Below are positions 34,140 through 46,102 of a stretch of DNA of 64,000 bases, piece by piece; position 1 is the first letter of the stretch; every line of letters starts with the position of its first letter. This stretch comes from Macrobrachium rosenbergii (taxonomy: Eukaryota; Arthropoda; Malacostraca; Decapoda; Palaemonidae), in assembly GCF_040412425.1 (NCBI RefSeq), contig NC_089755.1:49447798-49511797 (forward strand), written 5' to 3'. The notes beneath the pieces are model-generated. The model was not told the DNA's origin. It did no database searches and saw nothing but the letters and a program-made list of their open reading frames with translations. The position numbers and the translations under genes are program-made.

Positions 34140-34497
34140 TAAGACCGTGTGCGTGTTTGTGTGTGTGTGCGTGTGCAAGCGCTCTTGCACAGTATGTTCT
34201 ATTCACACTTATGTGCGTGCGCACGCACGCCCTGCTGCTAACTAGGGTACTCACCCACTCACTCACTGAGTCTCACTCATCCTTTCGCATACCAACCCAA
34301 CTCCTGGGTGTCAACCACCAACCAACCACCTCTCTGACGGATGACGAAGGCTTGGTTGGAGCAAAGGTAGGGGTTCCTATAGGAGGAAGAGGAGAAGGAG
34401 AAGGAGAAGGAGAAGGAGAAGGAGAAGGAGAAGGAGAAGGAGAAGGAGGAGGAGAGGGAAGAGGAGGAGGAGGAGGAGGAGGAGGAGGAGGAGGAGA
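34140..34497. repeat. GT-rich patch, then (GGAGAA)n(GGA)n
   Basis: A GTGTGCGTG-rich patch at 34148-34178 is followed, after unique DNA, by GGAGAA hexamers (34388-34447) passing into GGA triplets to 34497. The 155-codon Gly/Glu frame at 34133-34600 and the Pro/Ser frames opposite are artefacts. Confidence 0.93.
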
Positions 34498-34570
34498 ATG
34501 GGGAGTTTCTTTCGGGGTGAGTGGGAGTGGATGGGTTGCAAAAGTGAGGCATAAATTAGTAAGAAAAATT

Positions 34571-34790
34571 GTCATTTGTGATATTAATCATTATTTGTAA
34601 TCGCTCTTTTTCTCATTAATTTCAATGGAAATAATTTTTATGAGGATTTTAACATAAAAAAATGGTGTCACATGCGATATTAATCATTATTTTTAATCAC
34701 TTTTTATTCGTTAATGTCATCGAAAGCAACTTCTATGATTTAAAACAAATTTATGCCACTTTTTATATTGCTTTCCATCACTCGCTTTTC
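34571..34790. repeat. ~96-bp tandem duplication, third copy eroded
   Basis: GTCATTTGTGATATTAATCA then TTATTTGTAATC recurs 96 bp later as GTCACATGCGATATTAATCA then TTATTTTTAATC. A weaker third echo (GCCACTTTTTATATTGCTTT) follows. Confidence 0.75.
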
Positions 34791-35059
34791 TCATCGATTT
34801 TACTACAAAAAATTTTTAATTGATTTTCTTATTTACATTACTGGGATCTCCGATGTTCATTTCGTTACTAAGCTTTTAAGGATTCTCTTTCATTTAGTTT
34901 TAAGGAGACATTTTACCATTATAAATAAAACCCCTCATTGTCACCACCTTAACCTCAATAAACCGACCGTCATTCTTCAGACATAGGGGCAGCCTGATCG
35001 AAAACAACAATCGACTTACCTTTGCAATAAACATTATGTATCAGATTTCTCGTCACACA

Positions 35060-35120
35060 GGTGAACATTCTTTCCCTCTGCCCCATCAACGAAGCACCGA
35101 GAATTCGAAAAATGTTAAGC

Positions 35121-35179
<59 letters not shown>

Positions 35180-35233
35180 ATTCCTTCGTTCTTCACCATC
35201 AACGAAGTACCGGGCATTCAAAAAATGTTAAGC

Positions 35234-35297
<64 letters not shown>

Positions 35298-35341
35298 TTT
35301 TCCGTTCTTTACCACCAACGAAGTACCTAGCATTCAAAAAA

Positions 35342-35374
<33 letters not shown>

Positions 35375-35421
35375 ACATTTTCCGTTCTTTACCATCAACG
35401 AAGTACCTAGCATTCAAAAAA

Positions 35422-35480
<59 letters not shown>
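35060..35480. repeat. ~100-bp minisatellite containing a (GA)n tract in every unit
   Basis: Four units each contain ACCATCAACGAAGTACC (or a close variant), then GCATTCAAAAAATGT, then (GA)n (35124-35176, 35238-35294, 35346-35373, 35424-35476), then AACATTTTCCGTTC. The unique part is highly conserved while the GA length varies widely. Confidence 0.95.
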
Positions 35481-36290
35481 AGGGGTTTAGGGGACAAGGC
35501 GTGATCAATAACTGTTCATGAACAGCAAAACTCAACTGGCTGATGACGGGGAATAATGAACTGTTAGTGACATACCTGCCTACGTTATGTAGAGGTATTT
35601 TTCGACAGAACTTCAGTTATTTTCAGTAACGTATTCAACATACCTGAGTTGCGGTATGTTGTTATGTTATGCTATAGTAAGTCATGTTTAGGAACACTCG
35701 TTTGGAAAATGAGTCATTTGCTGTGCCGTACCTGCACTGATATCTGATCATCAAGACTGCATTATGTTCAAGAATTTTCTCGCTTAACTGTGTCATGATT
35801 TGTACTGGAACTTTTCGTTAGAATTACAATAATTTCGGTGAAGGTTTTCTTATGTTACGTTAAGACACGTTTTACGCCGGAAACTCAATTGACAGTCGAT
35901 CGTTTTAATTGCAGAAATGGCGTTGGGGCGGGTTAGAAAGTCGGGTTCTTTCTGAAGGAATATCCCAAAGACCCGTCTGGTCAACATCTGTACAATTCCA
36001 TTCAGATGGCATTCCTAGGGATCCCAGGAAACTTTACTTAGCCCAGGCCCGAAAAAACATGAAAATGACGGAAAGGAACAAAGACTGGGGCTTAAACCTT
36101 GTGGAAGATGCAGACCTACAGTAGATGCCTCTTAGAGGCCAGAGGACTATATCACCAGAGAAGAAGGAAGCAGAACCAAGAGCTCCAACGTTGGGCGAAA
36201 AAGAAGAGGTGGCTTGACAAGTGTAACTACGTAGCCTAAGAGGAAGAGCGACTGACCTTGGCCTCAGCTTAAGAGACACCGAATTAGTAC

Positions 36291-36325
<35 letters not shown>

Positions 36326-36564
36326 ACAAGTAAGTAAAACATCTTGTTAAACTAAGTTGTTAAACTATGCTGAATATTCAGTCTTACTTGCATTAAAATA
36401 TGGAAGATATTTAACAAAAACATCAATAACATCTAAATGAAATAAGGTAAAACAAGACATTGTTCCCACACTCAATAACAATTCGTATTTTCACGACTGA
36501 ATTGAGAAAATTCTAAATTTCTTGTATATTACAGAATCTACTGATAATTTTTTTTAACAGAAGA
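35481..36564. other. 1 kb of unique DNA, nothing recognised
   Basis: A 71-codon frame at 35909-36124 opens after AATTGCAG and contains GIPRDPRKLYLAQARKNMK. It is hydrophilic, but I do not recognise it. A short (GA)n lies at 36295-36323. Confidence 0.3.
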
Positions 36565-36722
36565 TATATATGTATTTGTATTAACCACAATGACCACTTT
36601 TTGGATACGCTTGTCACCACAAACCTTAAGATCCAAATGCAGATCATATGAAGAAATTCTGACACCCCTGTCAGGATTCGAACCTACACTCCCAAGTGTC
36701 AGAATAGAGTTAACGCTAAGAA
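36565..36722 (-). mobile_element. Family E tRNA-derived SINE
   Basis: The minus strand starts CTTAGCGTTAACTCTATTCT (A-box-like TAGCGTTAACTC). GTGTAGGTTCGAATCCTGAC follows, an exact GGTTCGAATCC B-box, then GGGGTGTCAGAATTTCTTCA. It ends near GTGGTTAATACAAATACATA. The spacing of the boxes fits a tRNA-derived SINE head with an unrelated tail. It may equally be a tRNA pseudogene with flanking DNA. Confidence 0.65.
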
Positions 36723-37514
36723 AAAAATAAACTCAGAATGACTTGACCTGACCTGACTTTGCAAACACAATCCAAAGAAACCTAACCCAATCTAACTTCT
36801 GGCTTAGCCCCACTTTTTAAAAAACTGTCGTAATACCATGTAAATCTAGTCATATTTTAATGCCCCCAAATATAAAAGTAGTTTTCTTAGGATACAGGCA
36901 GAATCAGCGATTGGATGCAGACCAAAATATCTGAATATCCCAAAAGCAAGAAAAGTCAGAATTCAAAGTTTATACTTCGTAACTTGGAGAAAAAAAAATC
37001 CCTACTCGTTCATGTGGAGGTTGAAATCCGTTACCCTAATGGAGATTAAAACCTCAAATCTGAAATTTTGAGATTCATCACATCAAGGTTAAAGCCACAA
37101 GACCGTGGCACATGCTAAATGGAATTGCCAAGTCAGCCTAGAGCAGGGTGGATTGAAAAACTTTATTTTTTTTTATCTTGTACCAAAACCATCTAATGGA
37201 AGTTATAAGACCGAATGAAAGAGAAGGGGTCCTTAATTAAAAAGTTTAGAAATTTACTGAAATTATTAGTAGTCCCAGAGTAACTATAGTGAGTCACAAT
37301 GAGACCAAAAATTCAGTGGAACAAGTAAGTAAAGTTACTTATACCAAAAGACCAGATAAAAGAGGTTTCAAATGAAGGTCTAAAACTAGTAATTTAAAAA
37401 AATGTCAGATCCAAGCTACAATAAGTCACAAAATTGCTGTTAATATTCCTTCCCTTTCCGTGAATTCTGTTACGTACTAAACAAAATAGACTCAGTATTT
37501 AGAGATGTACCACT

Positions 37515-37518
<4 letters not shown>
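36723..37518. other. unique DNA, nothing recognised
   Basis: A CTTGACCTGACCTGACTTTG short direct repeat near 36745 is the only local pattern seen. Confidence 0.5.
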
Positions 37519-37599
<81 letters not shown>

Positions 37600-37605
37600 A
37601 TATAA

Positions 37606-37675
<70 letters not shown>

Positions 37676-37918
37676 CAAGGTAATCGATTGACACTTTCTG
37701 AAAATACTTATCACTGTTCATTTATGCTTATGAAATGAAAAAAAAAGTTAATCACGCAAGTTATAGCGAGTAAAGCTGAAAAGGACTCAACAGGTGAAAA
37801 CGAAGTCTGAATTGAATATTGGGAAGAAGAAGAAGAAGAAGAAGAAGAAGAAGAAGAAGAAGAAGAAAAAGAAGAAGAAGAAGAAGAAGAAGAAGAAGAA
37901 GAAGAAGAAGAAGAAGAA
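37519..37918. repeat. (TA)n(TG)n(TA)n and (GAA)n
   Basis: TA tracts at 37519-37580 and 37608-37672 flank (TG)n at 37581-37598. (GAA)n at 37826-37918 has about 31 units with one AAA interruption. Confidence 0.96.
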
Positions 37919-37979
37919 GCATCTGTTTTACCAGCACGAAATAAAAGGAAGTAAGGGATTTGGAAACAAATACTCTTTC

Positions 37980-39215
37980 CTAGCCCTACCCCCACCCACC
38001 CCAAAAGTGGAAATAAAGGGGGGGGGTGGAATCCTACAAGAGCATCATGTCCTGTAGAAATTAAGGGCCTAGGATTGCCTCGCTTCCTTTTCCAATTAAA
38101 AAGGTAAAAACAAAAGGGGAGGGGGTAATCTAAAAACACCATAATCTTCTTCTTCTTCTTCTTCTTTTAACGTGCTTTTATTCCCATTTTTGTATGGGGT
38201 AAGCACGATGCCTTCTTCTGAAGGACTTTTTGATTTGGCTTTGGGGTAGACCTGTGGTCTCGATCGGCTGCCCTGCCTGACATCGCTTAGACCCATAATG
38301 CCCTACAGAAAATAAAGGCCTAGGATTCTCTTTCTACCTTTTCCAGTTGACAAAATAAAAAAAAAGGTTGGATCCTACAAGTGCGCAGTGCCTTACATAA
38401 ATTAAGGGCCTTGGATTCTCCTTCCTCCTTTTCCAATAAAAAAGTAAAAACAAAAAGGGGGTGGGGGGAATCCTACAAGTGCATAATGCCCCACAGAAAA
38501 TAAGGTCCTAGGATTCTCTCTCTTCCTTTTCCAGCTAAACATCTAAAACAAAAAGGAGCAATTTAACACAACTAGGATTCTCTCTCTTCGTTTTCATGTT
38601 AAACGTCTAAAACAAAAAGGAGCAATTTAACACCACTAAGATTCTCTCTCTTCCTTTTCCAGTTAAACGTCTAAAACAAAAAGGAGCAATTTAACACAAC
38701 TAGGATTCTCTCTCTTCGTTTTCCACTCAAAAAAAAAAAAAAAAAAAAAAAAGGCGGGAAGAATCCTGCAAGTGCATAATACCCTACAGAAAACAAAGGC
38801 CTAGGATTCTCTCTCTTCCTTTTCCAGTTAAAAATGTAAATAAAAGGAGCAACATAATGCCGACAGAAAATAAGAGCCTAGGATTCTCTTCCTTCCTTTT
38901 CCAGTTAAAAATCTAAAAGAAAAAGGAGCAATACAATGCCTACATAAAATAAGGGCCTAGGATTCTCTCTCTTCCTTTCGCAATTAAAAAAATGAAAAAG
39001 GAGCAATATAATGACTACAGAAAATAAGGGTCAACGATTCTGTCTTCCTTCTCCAATTAAAAAAAGACTAAGGAGCAATATAATGCCTAAAAGAAGAAGG
39101 AGCAATATAACGCCTACAGAAAATAAGGGCCAAAGATTCTCTGTCTTCCTTTTCCAATTAAAAAAAACTAAAAAGAAAAAGGGGAGCAATTTAACACCGC
39201 CAGAACCTTCCCCCC
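37980..39215. repeat. ~1.2 kb satellite, ~70-110 bp unit
   Basis: The landmark GGGCCTAGGATTCTCTCTCT then TCCTTTTCCAGTTAAA recurs near 38065, 38320, 38405, 38505, 38570, 38635, 38700, 38800, 38875, 38950, 39030 and 39125. Early units carry AATCCTACAAGTGCATAATG. Later units carry AGGAGCAATATAATGCC instead, so at least two subtypes are blocked along the array. One unit is split by the retroposon at 38146-38292, and a pure A-run (38727-38752) has expanded in another. Confidence 0.92.
38146..38292 (-). mobile_element. 147-bp retroposon with (AAG)n tail inserted in the satellite
   Basis: On the minus strand the insert starts GTCTAAGCGATGTCAGGCAG. It continues with GATCGAGACCACAGGTCTAC and ends AAAAGCACGTTAAAAG followed by (AAG)n. 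A 7-bp direct repeat, CCATAAT, flanks it (38139-38145 and 38293-38299). Satellite sequence resumes in register after it. The short size, the simple-repeat tail and the target duplication fit a SINE-type retroposon. Confidence 0.8.
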
Positions 39216-39480
39216 CAGTCAAATGGGACTCGGTCAACTGAAAGTTAACTGTCTCTCAGGGGCTGGAAAATCAATGTAACATTGTTCGGTTTGAGGGGGG
39301 GGGGGTGCGGGGAATGTTGTGAGCTTTCGAGGGAAGATGACCGAATTTTAGAAAAGGGTTTCCCCTGCTTTCGCTTCCGGGATCTTGGAGGGAATCTGAT
39401 CGCTGGATTTATTTTACTAGGTTCAGTGGTCCCGTGATAAGTTGGGTGAAAGTTTATCAGGATGAATTAGTAGTAGTAGC

Positions 39481-39516
<36 letters not shown>

Positions 39517-39545
39517 CATCATCATCATCATCATCATCGTCATCA

Positions 39546-39576
<31 letters not shown>

Positions 39577-39602
39577 CATTATTATTATTATTATTATTAC
39601 TA
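39481..39602. repeat. (AAT)n(CAT)n(ATT)n compound palindrome
   Basis: (AAT)n at 39481-39515, (CAT)n to about 39548, then (ATT)n with one ATC interruption to 39599. The outer AAT and ATT tracts can pair around the CAT centre. Confidence 0.93.
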
Positions 39603-39976
39603 TTCAGTTCTTACAAATCCATTAATTTGCATAGTGGACTTCCATGGGATGGAATGCCCGTATGTTAAAAAGTGGCAAACAGAGAAAAGGCTATAAAGAA
39701 TAAGTCGAGGAAACTCAGCAAACAGATAATTCTCGAGTGTAAACAACAAAGAAACCCAAAAAAATCTCTAAATAAAACTAAGGGTATTAACAGAACATCA
39801 CAATTCATGCAAAATTCTTAGCACTGAAAGACTAAGGATCGTCTAAGAAGGATGCATAATGGAGGCTTCTTCCCCGAAGCAAAAGTTTGAAAGCGAAATG
39901 GTTTCTGACGAGCAAAATATTGAGCCACAAAACATGATCGGCTAGACCTAGAGACACCCCACGGCACTGATGCGTG

Positions 39977-40265
39977 GGATGGAACATAGAGTTTAGGCCA
40001 GAGGCCAAGCACTGGTACCTATGAGGTCATAGCGCTGGAAAGGAAATTGAGAGTATGTAGGATTGAAAAGTGTAACAGGAGGTAAACCTCGCAGTTGCAC
40101 TACGAAATAATTGTTAGGAGAAGGTGTATAGCAAGATGGAGGTAAAGTAAAAGGAATGGAAGGAGTTGCAGGTAGGGGCCGAAAGGACGCTGCAAAGAAT
40201 CTTTAGTAATGTCTACAGTGCATCCCGTGAGGTGCACTGACGGCACTAACCCCCTACGGGGGCTT
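39977..40265 (+). mobile_element. Family C repeat, complete copy
   Basis: Begins near GGAACATAGAGTTTAGGCC and ends GTGCATCCCGTGAGGTGCAC then TGACGGCACTAACCCCCTAC. It has both halves of the GTGCAC hairpin and a terminal CCCCCTACGGGGG inverted motif. Confidence 0.9.
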
Positions 40266-41039
40266 TAAGGTAGAATTCAAGAACCTCTTGAAGTAATGTG
40301 AACTGACGCCAGGAGGATTTTTTTTAAAGTAAAAAGGGCATAACAGACACCTAGTCCTAGCCACTGTGACGACGTAACACCTCTACGGAAAGTCTGTAAT
40401 GTCATGCAAAGGGTGAATCTAACCACAAAGTAATCAGGCAATAAATATGCTCGTTAGTCTTTACAGACATAAGAACATATAGTGAATTTGATTCAATAAT
40501 TCATTCCATGTAAACTAAAGGGGCACCTCTTTAGTTAATTCTTTCTAAGCCTATTTTCTTTTTTCTTTCAAGTTCATTAATTGTGATGTTTCAAGCAACA
40601 GTTCACTAGTTTCTAGGTATGAATATTTCCGTTCAGTACCTCTACTGTTACCCACCCATCTTTCTATATTCTTACAGTTACTTTATATCCCTATTCTTGG
40701 TATTTTCATTCAAAACATACTTATATCGTCCTTGCCATCACAACTTTTGTTTTCATAAAATTAATAAGTTTCTAGTCCAAACTCTTTACCTATATATAAT
40801 TCCATAATATCTAACTCACCAGGACAAATTCAGCACCAACGAAAATAGTACATAAAGAGAAATGAGAACAACAAATTACTGTAATAATGAAAACCCAAAA
40901 ATGCATTATCATTAACATAAAAGCAAAATCAAATTACAACACTTATCATTATTATTATTTTTATTATTATTATTATTGCAAAGCCAGTTCCATCCGGTTC
41001 TTCCACGCATACACGGCACCGTCCATTTGTTCACACCGC
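40266..41039. other. unique DNA with a short (ATT)n
   Basis: ATT-rich tract near 40947-40977. No gene recognised. Confidence 0.5.
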
Positions 41040-41430
41040 TTAGGAAGGGAGAGAGGGAGGGGGACCTTTTCCCCCCTCAACCCCCCAAAAGGGAGGAAGG
41101 ATAGGGAGGGTGGCTCATCCAGCAGGGATAGATAGGAGCGTTGTTCACCCGGGAAGGGGGAGGGGAGAAGGATATGGGTACTGCTTACCCCAGTGGGGGG
41201 GAGGGGGAAAGGGTAGGGGGTAGGAGGAATAGGTCTGGTGGTCAACGCCGTGCCGAAGAGCGTATAGACAGATAAAGGACACTCTCCCCTTTAGTATGTA
41301 AAGCCATGCAATGGCATCGAGGGCACCCCCACCCCCCTTTTCTAAGGGGGAGGAGGAAGGGAGTGCCCAAAGACACTGTAAGGGGGAGAGAGGGAGGAAG
41401 GGAGGGAGTTAAAAAGGGGGGGAGGGGTTA
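41040..41430. other. G-rich, quadruplex-prone segment
   Basis: The plus strand has many G runs. The best motif, GGGGGGGAGGGGGAAAGGGT then AGGGGG, lies at 41195-41220, with further runs near 41040-41115, 41150-41170, 41340-41360 and 41385-41425. C-runs (CCCCCCTCAACCCCCC near 41070 and CACCCCCACCCCCC near 41325) lie on the same strand and could pair with them. A 90-codon minus-strand frame is a Pro/Leu artefact. Confidence 0.85.
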
Positions 41431-41491
41431 GAAAGTTAAATCGGGTATCCTCAATACCTGTTGAGAACAGAGGCATCACAAGTGTCAATGA

Positions 41492-41495
41492 ACAG

Positions 41496-41543
<48 letters not shown>

Positions 41544-41655
41544 TTCATATGCCAACGGGCCAGGAAGGTTATGAGAGGACATTCTGGCAGTGTTACGCAC
41601 TTATTCTGAGTGTTTACTTCATTTTAAGAGTCTCCCTTTTCCTGCCTGTTATCTG

Positions 41656-41713
<58 letters not shown>

Positions 41714-41751
41714 ACACACACACACAAACTCATACATATGTATATATATAT

Positions 41752-41826
<75 letters not shown>

Positions 41827-41995
41827 CATATTAGAACATTAAGACCAACGGCTTATCAATGTCGGATTCTCTGTACCTCAGCAGCAACAATTTGCAGATT
41901 CATGTGAGATATTTACATGAAGTTTGCTATTGCCTAGGCCCTACAGTAGGTATACCAAACCAAAAAGGCATGGGTTCGAATCTCGAACGTGGTGG

Positions 41996-42070
<75 letters not shown>
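41492..42070. repeat. (CT)n and (TA)n tracts
   Basis: (CT)n at 41492-41540 and 41659-41709, (TA)n at 41752-41824 and 42000-42066. The segment between the TA tracts contains GGCATGGGTTCGAATCTCG, a perfect B-box match that may mark a decayed tRNA-like repeat (about 41925-41998). Confidence 0.9.
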
Positions 42071-42074
<4 letters not shown>

Positions 42075-42470
42075 TATGGTTTTCCAAAATTGTAGCTGGC
42101 CAACTGTGTTTGTGTTAAGGTATATATAATATAAATATAGATTACAAGGAGAGAGAGAGAATAGAATCACTAATATTCACACGAAACACTGAATCAACAA
42201 AAGTACATTAACACCAACACAATTGGCATGCTACGATTTGGGAAATCCAAAATTTTAAATAAATCTACAAATTACATTGGTTTTTGTAACCTTTCTTCAA
42301 CCCTTCCAAAATTCGCATGAAGACATAACACTGGATATTGATATGAAAAATGAGGGATTGCTTTTTTTTTTTTTGCAGCGTTCAATGTAACAGCAATACA
42401 AACTTTAATTTGTGCGATTAGAGACTAAATAACCGCTGCATTTAACAGCAAATGCCGATGAAAACGTCGC

Positions 42471-42473
<3 letters not shown>
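42071..42473. other. unique DNA, nothing recognised
   Basis: AT-rich sequence without supported features. Confidence 0.5.
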
Positions 42474-42538
<65 letters not shown>

Positions 42539-43257
42539 AGGTTATGAAGAATTTGTCGGTATAATTACATTAACATTTTCATTTTCGTTTTTCTCGCATA
42601 TCCTTCGAGAATTGGTCAACAGACAATTTTTTCATTTCTTCATCACTTTTACACACAAACACAACCACACAAGCACTTACACACAAACACACACTCTTAC
42701 ACACAAACGCATCGGGAAACACCACTGACTGAACGCGTCCAAAACGATACATTTCAAGATGGAATTATGGAAACAGACTTTCGCGATTGCAAACCAAATG
42801 AAACCGTCCACAATGCAGTATCCAAACAAACACACACACACAGAAACACAGACACACACATACAAACAAACAAACATACACACCAAGCCGTCAGCTCACA
42901 TGACCCAGGTCTCGTCAGCAAACTTTTACTTTCTGATGCCTGCATAATCCGCCCCTCATAATTCTGCCATAGTTCTCTTGACCGATAGAGAGAGAGTTTT
43001 CATTTATTTGTATATTTTTCTTTCTGTCACAGGAATTTCGTTCACACTGAAAGACCAGACTTTCCCCGATTGTTTATTTTTTTGTTTACTGGTGCATCGC
43101 GTTTAATTAAGTTGATTTATGAATTCTATTTATTTTTATTTTTCGCTAAATTTGCTGTTATATGGTTATCAATGTCGAAAATGGTTGATGTAAATTACAG
43201 ATATTATTGACAACATTTATTGCTGATAAAAAAAGTGTTGTGCATGTGTGTACATTA

Positions 43258-43322
<65 letters not shown>
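42474..43322. repeat. (GA)n, CA-rich and (GT)n(GA)n tracts
   Basis: (GA)n at 42474-42537. CA-rich interrupted repeats at 42650-42705 and 42826-42885. (GT)n(GA)n at 43257-43322. The ~360 bp of DNA between 42890 and 43250 is unique with no gene seen. Confidence 0.93.
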
Positions 43323-43325
<3 letters not shown>

Positions 43326-44179
43326 CTCGACCGCTAGCTACACAAACTGATAAAAAGACAAGCAAACAATTATGGAGCACAAGATAAACAAACAGTTATT
43401 CAAACAGATTTAAACAAATAAACAAGTCAATCTCCTGCACGCACGCGCACATATGAACTGAGACGAGGAAGTCGAAACGAAAAGGGATGGAAAATGAGAA
43501 CATTCTGCTTGACTATAAATATAAAAGTATCTTCCATGAAGTCTCCATTTTTGTCACTTTTCCTTCCGGATCTCAGCGCGTGTTTTTGGGATGCAGCTGC
43601 TAGCCTCAGGATGTTTCCCATCCTGGGTGCCACCATCGCCACTGTCGACTAATCACCATGTACCTAATTCAATGCTTAGGTCGATAAGGGAACACTGGAT
43701 TTAGCACGAACAGGATCTAACTCTAACTGATAATGATAAACATTAATTATTTCACTTATAAAGATTTCTTCAATCTTGTTGTTTCCAATAATATCATTTC
43801 TAAGAGGATGGAAATGTGAAGTATTTCATTAACCGTATTTTTGAATGCATAATCATTTCTCATTGTCAATGCACATCCCTATCCTTACTAAACCTAGGTC
43901 ATAAATTCAGCTGGGTTAGGCTTGATCTTTTAGGATTAGTTGCCTTTCTTTTTTTTATACAAAACTTCCCAAATCTTCATTTTGGCTTTCAACTCTCCTT
44001 CCAATACAAACACGCGCTAGGTTTAGCAAACTTTGGCTTCACATGTAGCAAGCAATTTAATCTAAACATCAGGCATTTTCGGAGATAAATGGAAATAAAT
44101 TTGTAATACTTAAAGAATTTATTTCTACCATCAAGCATTACAAGTAAAAGATAATCATACGCACCTCTTATATTCTACA
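43323..44179. other. unique DNA, nothing recognised
   Basis: Frames of 71 codons (minus, 43427-43642) and 90 codons (plus, 43816-44088) lack motifs. Confidence 0.45.
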
Positions 44180-44500
44180 GAAATCATAAAAATTATCACT
44201 AAAAATTTCTGAAAAAAATAATAAAAATATCACTAAAAATGTCTACAGAAATCATAAAAAATATCAATAAAAATTTCTGAAAAAATCATAAAAATATCAC
44301 TAAAAATGTCTAAAGAAATCATAAAAAATATCACTAAAAAGTTCTGAAAAAATCATAAAAATATCACTAAAAATGTCTAAAGAAATCATAAAAATTATCA
44401 CTAAAAAGTTCTGAAAAAATCATAAAAATATCACTAAAAATGTCTAAAGAAATCATAAAAATTATCACTAAAAATTTCTGAAGAAATAAAAAAATATCAC
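44180..44500. repeat. AT-rich minisatellite, dimeric ~67-bp unit
   Basis: Monomers of about 33 bp, AAATCATAAAAATATCACTA then AAAAATTTCTG or AAATGTCTAAAG, alternate as A-B-A-B dimers. There are about five dimers and no spacer-like unique segments. Confidence 0.93.
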
Positions 44501-44758
44501 CAAAATAGATCACTGACATTATTATGTTTTTAGCGCAGTAATTTTTACCTACATTCAATCCTTACCACAAATAACTCGATTAAAATCGCAATAATCATAA
44601 CTGGAATCGAGCATTTAAATGATAAAACCAAAACGAAATAAAAAACTACTTCGCAAATCAAGCATTACCTTGAGAAAAGCACCAAATCAGTCAAAAAGTT
44701 CCTAAAAAGCGAAAATACGTAGAATTCAATGCGAATCCCGAGCATTTGCCAGAAATCC

Positions 44759-44762
<4 letters not shown>

Positions 44763-44814
<52 letters not shown>

Positions 44815-45052
44815 GTTGCTAAGCATCCTTTCCGACGCCGGTTCTGCACGAGACGAGTTAAAGCTTTGTTGGTCCCGTCTCGTTATATTCACCTGCCCGG
44901 TAATTATCATGCAAATCATTACGGTCCGGATGACACAGAAAGAGCGCCTGAAAATGGAAGTCATATTTCTCTCTCTCTCTCTCTCTCGAAAGATCTCTGA
45001 CGTTGTGGCCGTCAGGTGCTCAGCCGAAGTTGCGGATGGTGGTGCTTGGTAA

Positions 45053-45085
<33 letters not shown>
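44763..45085. repeat. (GA)n, (CT)n and (GAT)n tracts
   Basis: (GA)n at 44763-44811, a short (CT)n at 44970-44988 and (GAT)n at 45055-45085. The unique DNA between holds no recognised gene. Confidence 0.94.
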
Positions 45086-45086
<1 letters not shown>

Positions 45087-45144
45087 GTTTATTCTTGACA
45101 AGGGCGCCTGGAGAAGGCACAGTGAAGAGGGGAATCTAAGGTTC

Positions 45145-45550
<406 letters not shown>

Positions 45551-45709
45551 ACAAATACCTATCCATACTCCTTCTCACAAATGCACACAAGCACACAGAC
45601 GAGTTCACAGGTGCACTTTCCTTCCTTTCATTGAAGTAACACGTGCTGAAAAGTAAGTAGCCGCGAGGCATGGAACAGCTGGAACACGAGACTTTTCGTC
45701 GTAATGTCA

Positions 45710-46102
45710 AACAAGTAAAAAAATGCGCAGAAGTCTCTTCGGCGCAATCGAGTTTTCTGTACAGCGCATAATCAAGGTCACCGAAAATAGATCTATCTTT
45801 AGGTGGTCTCCGTATAATGCTTTATGAGCCGCGGCCCAAGAAACTCTCAGCCGGCAGTGTTGGCCTGTGTTGTTGCGTTGCCAGAAGCACGATTATGGCT
45901 AACTTTAACTTTAAAAGAAAATAAAAACTACCGAGCCTAGAGGGCTACAATTTGGTAGGTTTGATGATAGGAGGATGGATGATCAACATACCAATTTGCA
46001 GCCCTCTAGCCTCTGTAGTTTTTAAGATCTGAGGGCGGACAGAAAAAATGTGCGGATGGACAGACAAAGCCAGCACAACAGTTTTCTTTTCAGAAAGCTA
46101 AA
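45710..46102 (+). mobile_element. Family D structured repeat, copy 3
   Basis: Has a GCGCAGAAGTCTCTTCGGCGC hairpin, here with a mispaired base, then ATAGATCTATC, GAGCCGCGGCCCA and the long inverted arms (CTAGAGGGCTACAATTTGG and CCAATTTGCAGCCCTCTAGC). The end block is AGCCAGCACAACAGTTTTCT then TTTCAGAAAGCTAAAA. Confidence 0.9.

Noticed and set aside
34133..34600. 155-codon Gly/Glu-rich frame
   Set aside because: The Gly/Glu core is the (GGAGAA)n(GGA)n tract, and the flanks show no protein motif.
41925..41998. Possible tRNA gene around GGTTCGAATCTCG
   Set aside because: The B-box is perfect, but no complete cloverleaf or acceptor stem can be drawn. It is at most a decayed tRNA-like repeat.
44180..44500. 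Regular AT-rich repeats resembling CRISPR or a replication origin iteron array
   Set aside because: There are no spacers and no initiator gene. The pattern is a dimeric minisatellite.
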